Made by a program: the position numbers and the translations under genes. The notes below the pieces were generated by a model. That model was not told the DNA's origin. It made no database searches and saw nothing but the letters and a program-made list of their open reading frames with translations. Below are positions 34,123 through 44,521 of a stretch of DNA of 64,000 nucleotides, piece after piece. Source of the stretch: an uncultured Collinsella sp. (GTDB taxonomy: Bacteria; Actinomycetota; Coriobacteriia; Coriobacteriales; Coriobacteriaceae); contig CAKUGH010000002.1 in assembly GCA_934654605.1 (NCBI GenBank), forward strand, positions 8,766 through 72,765. The letters run 5' to 3'. Position 1 is the first letter of the stretch. The number at the start of each line of letters is the position of its first letter.

Positions 34123-35196
34123 ATGAAAATAGGCATTTCCACATTTACGCATGGGGACAACTATGGACAGAGGCTCCAGAACCTTGCTGTCCAAGAAACT
34201 CTCAAACTCTCGGGTGCAGATGTCCTTACGTTCAGACAGAAGGACTCGAGATCAGCCAAATACAAGCTCGAGTCCTTGGCTTCGCTCATTCCAAAGGGGC
34301 TTGCCGTTGCCCACATCCAGAGGCATCGCGCGTTTAAGGAATTCAACTCCCATAATATTTCCTTTAGCAGGGAGGTAATATCTGACTCCAACCCTCCACG
34401 TGACATTAAATCCTATGACTTTTTCGTCGCTGGGAGTGACCAAGTTTGGTCTCCGTATTCCCCTGACGCCAACTCCACTATGTTTCTCACGTTTTCGCCA
34501 AGAGAAAAGCGCATTGCTTTTTCGCCAAGCTTGGCAGCTCCGACGATTCCCGAGGAGAAGCGTGAGCTATTCCACAGCTATTTCGAAGGGTTTGATAGGC
34601 TGTCCGTTCGTGAGCAGAAGAGCGCCGAGCTTATAAACAGTCTGTACGGCTTAAAGGCCGAAGTGTTGATTGACCCAACACTGATGTTTGACGGCTCCTG
34701 GTGGGAAAGGTATGAAAAAGAGCCGCACTGCGGACTTCCAAAAGATTATGTATTGACGTACTTCCTCGGGAGTGCAGCTTACGAAGAGAGGGTTGCCGAA
34801 ATCTGTGATTCACTTAGCTGCAAGAGGGTCGATTTACTAGGGGATGCGCGCTGCTACGCCCTCGGGCCTTCAGAGTTCCTCTATGCCATCCGTCACGCAA
34901 AGCTTGTAGCGACGGATTCATATCACGGCTCAATTTTCTCGATCTTGTTCGGGAAGCCGCTGATTTATTGCCCTCGCGAGTCCGCTGGTCCAGATATGAG
35001 CAGCCGATTCGACACGCTAGCCAGCGAGCTGGGTGTTTCTTTCGTTGAGCGGTCAATTCTTTCTGTACGCGATTCGGAACTGCTCGAAAGTGACTATTCA
35101 AAGGCGTATGGCAGGTTGGCAGCTCAGAGGAAGAGCGTTGTTGAATTCCTCGATAGATGCGGATTGAGCATTCCCTCGGAGGTCGCTCGTGGCTAG
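34123..35196 (+). CDS. Polysaccharide pyruvyltransferase family protein (second copy)
   Basis: A 357-residue PF04230 member. Blocks shared with the first copy include NYGQRLQNLA, FVAGSDQVWSP, LIDPTLMF and ATDSYHGSIFSI. ATG 34123 has ACAGG seven bases upstream and starts two bases after the polymerase stop. Its 3' end overlaps the flippase start by eight bases. Two diverged copies in one operon suggest two modified positions in the repeat unit, or different acceptors. Confidence 0.85.
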   Translation: MKIGISTFTHGDNYGQRLQNLAVQETLKLSGADVLTFRQKDSRSAKYKLESLASLIPKGLAVAHIQRHRAFKEFNSHNISFSREVISDSNPPRDIKSYDFFVAGSDQVWSPYSPDANSTMFLTFSPREKRIAFSPSLAAPTIPEEKRELFHSYFEGFDRLSVREQKSAELINSLYGLKAEVLIDPTLMFDGSWWERYEKEPHCGLPKDYVLTYFLGSAAYEERVAEICDSLSCKRVDLLGDARCYALGPSEFLYAIRHAKLVATDSYHGSIFSILFGKPLIYCPRESAGPDMSSRFDTLASELGVSFVERSILSVRDSELLESDYSKAYGRLAAQRKSVVEFLDRCGLSIPSEVARG

Positions 35197-36694
35197 CCAG
35201 CGTAAGGCGGGTGCCCTCCTGGGCTACGCCAACATCCTCGCAAAGAACCTCGTCAACCTCGTCTACACGCCGATGCTACTGTCCTACGTGGGGCAGGCGG
35301 ACTACGGCGTCTTCCAGAGCTCGAACTCCTTTGTCTTCTCGCTGACGCTCCTGTCCTTCGGCTTCTCCGAGGCCTACGTGCGCTTCTACACGCAGACGGT
35401 AGCGCACGGCGGCGAGCACGACATCCGGCACCTGAACGGCATGTACCTCACGCTTTACGCCGCCGTCACAGCCGCGGCGGTCGCCCTCGGCATGGGCTTC
35501 TCCGCAAACGCCGGCGCGGTGTTCTCGGCCGGGTTCACCGAGGCACAGATCTCGCTCGCCCGGGAGCTGCTAGCCATCATGACGCTCAACGTCGCCTCGA
35601 CGTTGTTCACAGTCGTGTTCAATTCCTACATCACGGCGCACGAGCGCTTCGTCTACCAGCAGACCAGGCAGCTTGTCACCACGCTTGCGACGCCGCTGTG
35701 CGCCTGGGCCCTGCTGACCGCCGGTATGGGGCCCGTGGGCGTTGCCCTAGCACAGCTCGCGGTCAACCTCGTCCTGCTCGCCCTCAACGCGCGCTACGCC
35801 ATCGGCGTGCTGGGCATGCGCTTCGAGCTCAGAGGCGCCGACTGGGGCGTCATGCGCGGCATCGCCGCCTTCAGTGCCTGGATCTTCGGCAACCAGGTCT
35901 GCGAGATGGTCAACCAGAGCGTGCCCAACATCATGCTGGGGGCCATCTCGGGTGCGACTGCGGTATCGCTGTTCGCGGTGGCCGTGAACATCCGCCAGGT
36001 CTTCTACTCGCTTTCCACCACGATGTCGAACGTCTTTATTCCGAAGGTTAACCGCATCGTCGCCACATCGGACGACAACGCCGCACTCACCCGCCTTATG
36101 ACGCGCGTGGGCCGCTACCAGATGGTGCTGTTTTGCTGGGTGTACGGAGGTTTCACTATTCTCGGGAAGTTTTTCGTGACGAGGTGGGCGGGCCCGGGCT
36201 TCGCCGGGGCCTACTGGCTCGTGCTCGCCATGACGCTGCCCGTCATGGTACCCCTCTGTCAGAACGTCGGCATCGAGATCCAGAGGGCTAAGAACATGCA
36301 CCACGCCAGGAGTCTTGTCTACCTTGCGATGGCGGTCGGGAACGTCGCCTTCACCGCCGCGGGGGCTCCGGCGCTGGGGGCCTGGGCCCCCGCGATTGCC
36401 TACGTCGTCAGCATCGTGCTCGGCAACGGCCTGTGGATGAACTGGTACTACCAGGCCCGTGTTGGGCTGGACATGGGCTACTTCTGGCGTCACAACCTGC
36501 CCGTCTGCCTCGCCGGCGCCGCGGTGACGGCCGTCCTGCTGCTGCTCGTGCGACTCGCCCCCGTCTCGTCCTGGGCTGGCTTCCTCGCCTGGGGCGCGGC
36601 GTACACCGTGCTGTTCGCGGCTGCAATGTGGCAATTTGTTCTTGGTTCCGAAGAGAAGGCTGGTATTACCGCCCACCTTCCATTCCTCCGTTAG
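35189..36694 (+). CDS. Lipid-linked repeat-unit flippase (Wzx/MATE-type)
   Basis: A 501-residue multi-pass membrane protein of the polysaccharide exporter family with about 12-14 hydrophobic helices; the N-terminus reads LLGYANILAKNLVNLVYTPMLL. Wzx moves undecaprenyl-linked repeat units to the outer face for polymerisation. The start is GTG 35189 after GGAGGT, inside the end of the pyruvyltransferase gene. GC-rich, C-ending codon use contrasts sharply with the polymerase and glycosyltransferase genes to its left, hinting at modular assembly of the operon. Confidence 0.9.
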   Translation: MASQRKAGALLGYANILAKNLVNLVYTPMLLSYVGQADYGVFQSSNSFVFSLTLLSFGFSEAYVRFYTQTVAHGGEHDIRHLNGMYLTLYAAVTAAAVALGMGFSANAGAVFSAGFTEAQISLARELLAIMTLNVASTLFTVVFNSYITAHERFVYQQTRQLVTTLATPLCAWALLTAGMGPVGVALAQLAVNLVLLALNARYAIGVLGMRFELRGADWGVMRGIAAFSAWIFGNQVCEMVNQSVPNIMLGAISGATAVSLFAVAVNIRQVFYSLSTTMSNVFIPKVNRIVATSDDNAALTRLMTRVGRYQMVLFCWVYGGFTILGKFFVTRWAGPGFAGAYWLVLAMTLPVMVPLCQNVGIEIQRAKNMHHARSLVYLAMAVGNVAFTAAGAPALGAWAPAIAYVVSIVLGNGLWMNWYYQARVGLDMGYFWRHNLPVCLAGAAVTAVLLLLVRLAPVSSWAGFLAWGAAYTVLFAAAMWQFVLGSEEKAGITAHLPFLR

Positions 36695-36703
36695 GGGCTG
36701 CGC

Positions 36704-37909
36704 ATGTCTAATCCTGAGATTCTTGAACTCGGAGACGCCTGCTGTAGCTGCAGCGCCTGCTCCGCCGCCTGCCCCAAAGGGTGTATTTCCATGGAACGGG
36801 ACTGTCTTGGCTTTTCCCGCCCTATGGTGGATATCCTGACCTGCATCGGCTGCGGTGCCTGCGAGCGAGCCTGCCCAGCGATAGGGGAGCGATTTACCGA
36901 CCAGCTGCAATCTGTCTCGTGGGCGAAGGCCGACGCTCCTGAGCTGCTGGACCGATCATCATCTGGCGGCATGTTCGGGCTCCTCGCTCATAAGGTGCTA
37001 TCAGAAGGTGGTGTCGTCTGCGGCGCAGCTTTCGATGAGAGATGCCGTGGGGTCCGTCATATTCTTGTTGAAAGCGTTACGGATCTCGATGCCGTCATGC
37101 GTTCCAAATACGTGCAGAGCTCCATTGGGAAAGAGGTGTACAGGGGCGTTCGCGAAGCAATCCGTTCCGGTCGACGCGTCCTCTTCGCCGGCACCGCCTG
37201 CCAGGTCGCAGGAATGAGGGGGTATCTCGGAAAGCTCTGTGAGAGTGACCTTTTTCTTTCCGTCGACGTCATCTGCCACGGCGTTCCCTCTCCGGAGCTC
37301 TGGTCGCGTTGGGTCGACTACCGTAGTGAGGCCTTCGGGTCGGACGTCTGCGACGTCAATATGCGGAGTAAGACAACCGGATGGTTGTCTTACTCCGCTA
37401 TGTACAAGCACATAGCGGAGAAAGACAACACCGGGGACACCGAGTCCCAGGTGTTTGGCGAAGACTGGTACATGAAAGCGTTTCTGGCCAATGCGAGCCT
37501 TCGCTCGTCCTGTCTGGCATGTCCCGCAAAGCGCTCCGGCGGCGCCGATATCACGCTCGGTGATTTCTGGGGTTTCCAGAATATCCATCCCGAGGTCGAC
37601 AACTCCAAGGGTGTGTCTGCCGTCCTATGCAATACTGAGAAGGGCGTGCGGGCATTCGAGACTATTTCTGGGCATACTGTAAACGGTCCGGCGACGCTTG
37701 ACGAGGTAATCGCGGGCAACCCTAGCCTCGTCCGTTCTGTTGAGCCCTATCCAAAGCGCGATGAGTTCTTGAACGACGTATCTGCTGGGCTCACCATCCC
37801 AGATCTCATGGACAAGTGGGGCTTCCGTCCCACTTTCTGGCAGCGTGTCCGCGGCAAACTTGGCGGTATTAAACGCCGACTAAAGAAACTCGTTGGAAGG
37901 CGTGCCTAG
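36704..37909 (+). CDS. FrhB-like ferredoxin / coenzyme F420 hydrogenase beta-subunit family protein (second copy)
   Basis: A 401-residue protein with ferredoxin motifs CCSCSACSAACPKGC and CIGCGACERACP. The FrhB domains follow, with the conserved SSSGGMFGLLA, GTACQVAGMRG, CHGVPSPELW and SSCLACPAKRSGGADITLGD. It is the second family member in this operon and follows the flippase by nine bases. The reaction is unknown; Fe-S electron transfer to a sugar or lipid intermediate is plausible. The C-terminus is very basic. Two overlapping, mutually exclusive hairpins lie within the gene at 37363-37429. Confidence 0.85.
   Translation: MSNPEILELGDACCSCSACSAACPKGCISMERDCLGFSRPMVDILTCIGCGACERACPAIGERFTDQLQSVSWAKADAPELLDRSSSGGMFGLLAHKVLSEGGVVCGAAFDERCRGVRHILVESVTDLDAVMRSKYVQSSIGKEVYRGVREAIRSGRRVLFAGTACQVAGMRGYLGKLCESDLFLSVDVICHGVPSPELWSRWVDYRSEAFGSDVCDVNMRSKTTGWLSYSAMYKHIAEKDNTGDTESQVFGEDWYMKAFLANASLRSSCLACPAKRSGGADITLGDFWGFQNIHPEVDNSKGVSAVLCNTEKGVRAFETISGHTVNGPATLDEVIAGNPSLVRSVEPYPKRDEFLNDVSAGLTIPDLMDKWGFRPTFWQRVRGKLGGIKRRLKKLVGRRA
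37363..37429. repeat. Mutually exclusive hairpins inside the second FrhB-like gene
   Basis: Positions 37363-37378 and 37383-37398 form a perfect 16-bp stem with a four-base loop. The right arm can instead pair as 37384-37403 with 37410-37429, matching at 19 of 20 bases around a six-base loop. The third segment is thus nearly a direct repeat of the first. The whole lies in coding sequence (MRSKTTGWLSYSAMYKH). Confidence 0.95.
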
Positions 37910-38101
37910 ATGGCCAAGGATCGATTCCTTCAAGCTCTTCGTGGGCTTGCGATTGCCGCAGTGGTGCTTACCCACTGTCTTCCTCAATGTGCCGTGTCGA
38001 TCGCCTTTCGCCCATTTCTCAACTTTTCTGTTGCGTTGTTCTTGTTTTTATCCGGTGTTCTTACCGACGAGCGCAAATTTAATGCGGGGGTGTTCCTATA
38101 G
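37910..38101 (+). pseudogene. Acyltransferase-3 family gene, N-terminal fragment
   Basis: The 63-codon frame starts directly after the FrhB-like stop and reads MAKDRFLQALRGLAIAAVVL then THCLP, with a second hydrophobic segment containing LFLFLSGV. This is the first part of a membrane acyltransferase of the O-acetyltransferase (AT3) type; the conserved early His is present. Full members are about 330 or more residues, so it is broken off where IS110-like DNA begins at about 38100. A matching AT3 C-terminal piece lies 13 kb away at 51310-51606. Confidence 0.75.
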
Positions 38102-38106
38102 TTTTG

Positions 38107-38529
38107 TCAACGGTTTTCTCCATTGAGCAACCTAGATTCGAGCGACCTAGATTCTTTCCATGTTGGCGCCAGCCCATCGGCGCGGCAGCTCTCTTCCATT
38201 TTTGCGGGGCTAGGCCGCGCAGGGACCTTGTCCCGCATGAGCGCGTAGATCACATTCAGCCTCTTCCTCGCGACCGCCTTCAGCGCCTCGCAGTGGAACA
38301 TCTCGCGGTCCCTCTACGCGCGGTGGTACCCATCGAACCTGTTCCATGAGAATATGAGCAGGTTCTTCAGCCTCTTGTTTCCCCGCCTCGACGCCGCCAC
38401 CGACGCTATCGAGGTCCCGGACCTGCGGTTCCTCGGGGCGATGCCCGGGTCCGTCAGTGGGCACGCGTGGGTGCCGTTCGACTCGGGCAAGGACGCAATC
38501 ACGGCGTCGAGGCGCGATGCCTCCTCCAT
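38107..38529 (-). mobile_element. IS110-family transposase remnant, C-terminal part
   Basis: Leftward reading gives LTDPGIAPRNRRSGTS and SRRGNKRLKNLLIFS, which match the C-terminal Transposase_20 domain of IS110 elements. A frame change then gives MFHCEALKAVARKRLNVIYALMRDK, the usual C-terminal tail. The frames do not join, so it is not functional. Its orientation matches an IS110 N-terminal piece at 44040-44244. Confidence 0.75.
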
Positions 38530-38759
38530 CGCCTCTGATATACGCCTCGCATTATTTTTCTTAATCTAACAGTTAAGGAGGCGGTTGCTTTTTAGCACAC
38601 TCCTTCGCTGATACCTTTCGCTAACCGCCCTGATGGTTTCAGCCAAACATAGAATGCGCCCGGGCGCCCACCTGCTTCTTTGTTTGGCGATGATTCTGTC
38701 GGGTTATTCTCCATAGCGGCATCTTGATTTACTGCTTCCCGTATTGAAGGGCTACTACC

Positions 38760-39767
38760 ATGGAACACCTAGTACTTAATGATAATTCAGGTGATGGACT
38801 TGATGACTTTATTTCAGGCTTAGAGGCCGAGACTGGTTTTTCGTGGCATTTGGCTAATTGGATTGCAAATCAGCCTAGAACGGGGCTTATGTCCGAAGTA
38901 AAGCGTTATATGCGATATATTTTTAAGCCCTTCAAACTGGTTACAAATAGTCATATCGAGTCTATTGTGGCTTGGCAGCAGTTTTATGGAGTTTCTTACG
39001 CATTTTGGAACCGTCTCTTTCGTAGTCGCAAAAAGAGTCAGCTGACTATCATGACGTTCATCTATAAGCAAAAACAAGGACTTGCTGGCAAGTTATTTCA
39101 TTTCTTTGTAAATTATGCTATTTCTAGTCCCTATGTTGATACCATTATATGTACGACGTCATCTGAGTGCGAGAAATACAGAAGAGCATTCCCGGATGCA
39201 GCCCATAAATTTGTTTTTACGCCAATCTCTGTAGTGGATGCCGCGAAGGGACGTGTTGGGTCTTCGAGTCCCGAGCCAAATTCGGTTATTGCGGCCGGAA
39301 GAAGCAATAGGGACTACGATTTCTTAATTGAGGAATTAGGAGGGACCGATTATAAGGTTGAAATCATCGACGACTCGTTCTCGAGTCGGAGGGAGGTTCC
39401 TTCAAATATCCGTTTGATTTCAAACTTGCATGGTGAGAAATATCTTGACCATCTGGCCAATTGTTGGGCCTGCGTCATTCCAATCGATGATCCCACCGTC
39501 GGCTCTGGACAAAGCGTATTATTACAGGCTTGGGCTTTGGGACGTCCGGTGCTTTGCACGCGATGTGAGGTACTCGAAGGTGACTATGTCCACGCTGGAG
39601 TTGATGCTTTGGTGGTAGACAAAAAGCCCGGTGCTATGCGGCAGGCGCTTGATGAGCTGCGCTCCGATTCTGCTCTTTGGGAAAGTCTTTCTAAGACAGG
39701 ACGTCAACAAATGGAAGCATCTCATTCTCTCCGAGCGCTGGGAGAGTTCGTTGGTGGCACCTTTTAA
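38760..39767 (+). CDS. Glycosyltransferase (probable GT-B, possibly N-terminally shortened)
   Basis: A 335-residue AT-rich gene. The C-half has SVIAAGRSNRDYDFLIE, a block reading CVIPIDDPTVGSGQSVLLQA and AWALGRPVLCTRCEV, which together resemble the donor-binding half of GT4 enzymes. The N-half lacks the usual opening Rossmann strand, so the true start may have been lost or the enzyme is unusual. The ribosome binding site is weak. The 190 bases between the IS110 piece and the start show no gene. Low GC sets it apart from the rml genes to its right. Confidence 0.65.
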   Translation: MEHLVLNDNSGDGLDDFISGLEAETGFSWHLANWIANQPRTGLMSEVKRYMRYIFKPFKLVTNSHIESIVAWQQFYGVSYAFWNRLFRSRKKSQLTIMTFIYKQKQGLAGKLFHFFVNYAISSPYVDTIICTTSSECEKYRRAFPDAAHKFVFTPISVVDAAKGRVGSSSPEPNSVIAAGRSNRDYDFLIEELGGTDYKVEIIDDSFSSRREVPSNIRLISNLHGEKYLDHLANCWACVIPIDDPTVGSGQSVLLQAWALGRPVLCTRCEVLEGDYVHAGVDALVVDKKPGAMRQALDELRSDSALWESLSKTGRQQMEASHSLRALGEFVGGTF

Positions 39768-39852
39768 ACTTTTAGGGCCTCATAATCCTATGTTCTAGCA
39801 ACTAAGAGGGAAGGATTATGTCAGAAAAGAAACTCAATGGCACCGTTATTCT

Positions 39853-40260
39853 CACTACAGGAACGTCCCCCAGTACCTGATCGGCGCCATCGTGGCATCC
39901 AACCGAACACGCAAGGACCTTGTGGCCGACGAGGTGCTCCAACCCGTCAACCAGCTCGTCTACTCTGGCACTGCGGCGCCCACCGTGGGCGTGTAACGAC
40001 TCACGATTAAGAGCTCGCTCGGACAACTTCAGAGCGAGCTCTATTCAGGGTATCATGAAGCGCGTGAAGGCCAAGGGCGTGCCCGTGGTGATCTAACAGT
40101 CCACGCTGGACGCTGAGGACTTCCTCGGCAGCAAGGTAACGCACGACCTGGAGGACTTCAAGTCGCGTTGCCAGGTCATCGTCGCCAACAGCTGGAACGA
40201 TGACCTGGCCGATGTGGCGGGCAAGGTGCACACGAGGGACTTGTTCAAGAGGGACCAGAT
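39853..40260 (+). pseudogene. UDP-glucose/UDP-sugar 6-dehydrogenase (Ugd-type), C-terminal remnant
   Basis: Across three frames the sequence reads [20 protein letters not shown], then VGV-stop-[26 protein letters not shown] (offset frame), a second stop, and ANSWNDDLADVAGKVHTRDL. These are consecutive C-terminal blocks of Ugd. At least two stops and one frameshift make it dead. Loss of Ugd would remove a source of UDP-glucuronate for this locus. Confidence 0.8.
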
Positions 40261-40316
40261 AGTCCCACCTGGGATTCCTGCCGGGCTTTTACATGAACTA
40301 TTTAGAGATTTCGGTA

Positions 40317-40451
40317 GTCAATAGCACGGTGAAAATGGGCTGCGGCTTCAGGAACACGGACAATCTCATAGCGCTGCTGATGCTGAGATGCTCGGACGCA
40401 AAACTGCAGCTGCCGTGGAATCAGTCTGCGCCGATTAGAAAAGCGGCTTAG
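40317..40451 (+). mobile_element. DDE transposase C-terminal fragment (ISL3-like)
   Basis: The short frame reads VNSTVKMGCGFRNTDNLIAL and then LMLRCSDAKLQLPW before a stop. GFRNxxN followed by LMLRCSDLK is typical of the C-terminus of ISL3-type transposases. Only this piece remains. The assignment rests on short motifs. Confidence 0.5.
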
Positions 40452-40569
40452 TGAATCAGGTCCCAAACCACACAAACTACCGAAGTCTCAGTTGTTTAGC
40501 AAAATCGGATACCCGAATCTTATTTATCGCTCGATTTAAAACGCACTTCGATTGTAAAGGACAGATTAA

Positions 40570-42514
<1,945 letters not shown>

Positions 42515-42525
42515 GGAGACCGACC

Positions 42526-43977
42526 ATGGCAGAATTCGACTTCGAGAAGCAGCTCACCGTAACGGAGACCGGCATCCCCGGGCTCAAGGTGGTGGAGCTC
42601 CCCGTCCACGGCGACAACCGCGGCTGGTTCAAGGAGAACTGGCAGCGCGAGAAGATGGTGGCCGCGGGCATCCCCGACCTCCGCTTCGTGCAGAACAACA
42701 TCTCCTTCAACGACAGCAAGGGCGTCACGCGCGGCATCCACGCCGAGCCCTGGGACAAGTTCATCTCCGTGGCCACGGGCTCGGTCTTCGGCGCATGGGT
42801 GGACCTGCGCCCCGGCGCGGGCTTCGGTCGCGTGTTCACCTGCACGCTCGACCCCTCGCGCGCCATCTTCGTGCCGCGCGGCGTCGGCAACTCCTACCAG
42901 GCGCTCGAGGACGGCACCGCCTACACCTACCTGGTGGACGCCCACTGGTCCCTCGAGCTGAAGAAGACCTACACGTTCGTGAACCTGGCCGACCCGGAGC
43001 TCGCCATCGACTGGCCCATCCCGCTGGAGGAGTGCGAGCTCTCCGAGGCCGACAGGGCGCACCCCATGCTCGCCGACGCCCTGCCCATGGCCCCGCGCCG
43101 CACGCTCGTGACCGGCTGCAACGGCCAGCTGGGCCGCGCCGTGCGCGCCATGGCCGAGGAGCGAGGCCTCGCCGGCAGCTTCGACTACTGCGACATCGAC
43201 ACGTTCGACATGTCCGACCCGGCGGCCTACGGCAAGTACGACTGGTCGCTTTACGGCACCGTCATCAACTGCGGCGCCTACACGGCGGTGGACAGGGCGG
43301 AGACCCCCGAGGGCCGCGTGACCGCATGGAAGGCCAACGCCACCGGTCCGGCGCTGCTCGCCCGCACCTGCGTCGAGCACGGGATCACGCTCGTGCACGT
43401 GTCCTCCGACTACGTCTTCGACGGCACCGCCGAGGTCCACGTCGAGGACGAGCCGTTCTCCCCGCTGTCCGTCTACGGCCAGACCAAGGCGGCAGGGGAC
43501 ATCGCCGTGGCCGGGTGCCCGCGCCACTACATCATGCGCAGCTCCTGGGTCATCGGCGAGGGGCACAACTTCGTCAAGACCATGAAGGGCCTGTCCGACC
43601 GCGTCGCCGACCCGGAGGATAAATTCACCCAGGTCACCGTCGTCGACGACCAGCTGGGCCGCCTGACCTTCACGCGCGACATGGCCGCCGCCATCTTCCA
43701 CGTGCTGGAGAACAAGGCACCCTACGGCACCTACGGCTGCACCGGTTCCGGCGCCGTGAAGAGCTGGGCCGACATCGCCCGCGCCGTCTTCGATGCCGCC
43801 AACGGCAACGGCGGGAAGGTCGTGCCGGTGTCGACCGCCGACTACTACGCCGGCGCCGCCGGCCCCATCGCCCCGCGCCCGGTCCACTCCGCGCTCGACC
43901 AGTCCAAGCTGGAGTCCGTCGGCTTCCACATGCCCGACTGGGAGGAAGAGCTGGGGGAGTACCTCGAGACGCTCTAG
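42526..43977 (+). CDS. rmlCD: Bifunctional dTDP-4-dehydrorhamnose 3,5-epimerase / reductase (RmlC-RmlD fusion)
   Basis: The 483-residue product joins the last two steps of dTDP-L-rhamnose synthesis. Residues ~1-190 are the RmlC cupin epimerase (VHGDNRGWFKENWQ, catalytic His in GVTRGIHAEPWDK). Residues ~193-483 are the RmlD reductase (VTGCNGQLGRAVRAM, VSSDYVFDG, SVYGQTKAAGD with the Tyr/Lys pair). Such fusions are known in some Actinobacteria. AGGGAGA precedes ATG 42526. The operon ends at the terminator 44001-44030. With rmlA and rmlB it gives a complete rhamnose pathway, presumably serving the exopolysaccharide operon. Confidence 0.95.
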   Translation: MAEFDFEKQLTVTETGIPGLKVVELPVHGDNRGWFKENWQREKMVAAGIPDLRFVQNNISFNDSKGVTRGIHAEPWDKFISVATGSVFGAWVDLRPGAGFGRVFTCTLDPSRAIFVPRGVGNSYQALEDGTAYTYLVDAHWSLELKKTYTFVNLADPELAIDWPIPLEECELSEADRAHPMLADALPMAPRRTLVTGCNGQLGRAVRAMAEERGLAGSFDYCDIDTFDMSDPAAYGKYDWSLYGTVINCGAYTAVDRAETPEGRVTAWKANATGPALLARTCVEHGITLVHVSSDYVFDGTAEVHVEDEPFSPLSVYGQTKAAGDIAVAGCPRHYIMRSSWVIGEGHNFVKTMKGLSDRVADPEDKFTQVTVVDDQLGRLTFTRDMAAAIFHVLENKAPYGTYGCTGSGAVKSWADIARAVFDAANGNGGKVVPVSTADYYAGAAGPIAPRPVHSALDQSKLESVGFHMPDWEEELGEYLETL

Positions 43978-44000
43978 TCGCCCTTAAATATGCGAGAGTT

Positions 44001-44032
44001 AAAGTCGCCGTTCTCTAACGGCGACTTTTCTT
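44001..44032 (+). terminator. Terminator of the rml operon
   Basis: AAAGTCGCCGTT (44001-44012) pairs exactly with AACGGCGACTTT (44017-44028) around a four-base loop, then TCTTG. Confidence 0.88.
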
Positions 44033-44039
44033 GTGCCTA

Positions 44040-44244
44040 GCGTAAAGTCCTGCCGCGGCAAGCGCGGCTGTGGTCATCAAGCGAGAACAGCCTGTCGAGC
44101 TCATGCTCGGAGATCGCGACGGGGCGGTTGACGGCGACCTCCCCGTCCCGGGTGAGCATGCAGGCTCAGTGGAGGCCTTCCCGACGTCGAGCCCGAGGAC
44201 GGTCCTCCTCGCGGGCGCTGCGTTGTTGGCCATGGTATCCTCCA
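44040..44244 (-). mobile_element. IS110-family transposase remnant, N-terminal part
   Basis: The leftward frame starts with RRTVLGLDVGKAST, the first strand of the IS110 DEDD domain (catalytic Asp). After a frame change it continues ACMLTRDGEVAVNRPVAISE and HELDRLFSLDD. It stops short, so this is only the first ~60 codons. The remaining ~275 bases to the KAP gene hold no gene. Confidence 0.7.
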
Positions 44245-44521
44245 ATCGTCGGTCGATCGGAAGCCGTTTCCCGCGACACCCACATTACCTGGCCGTGGCC
44301 ATCTTCCCTGAGGTCCGGCAGTTTCCTATCAGTCGTCTGAAACGGCGGCGTCCGCGCCGGCAACGCCCCCCCCGGCCCTCTTCGGGGCAGGGGCAGACGG
44401 CCGTACGCGGGCGCCCGATCGGCGGCCCTTTCGGGCTTGCTTGCATCGTGTCCAACACCGGGGAAATACATCAACGGGATATCGAATAGCTCATTTCTGA
44501 CTGTAATGGGAGGTAGTGGCC

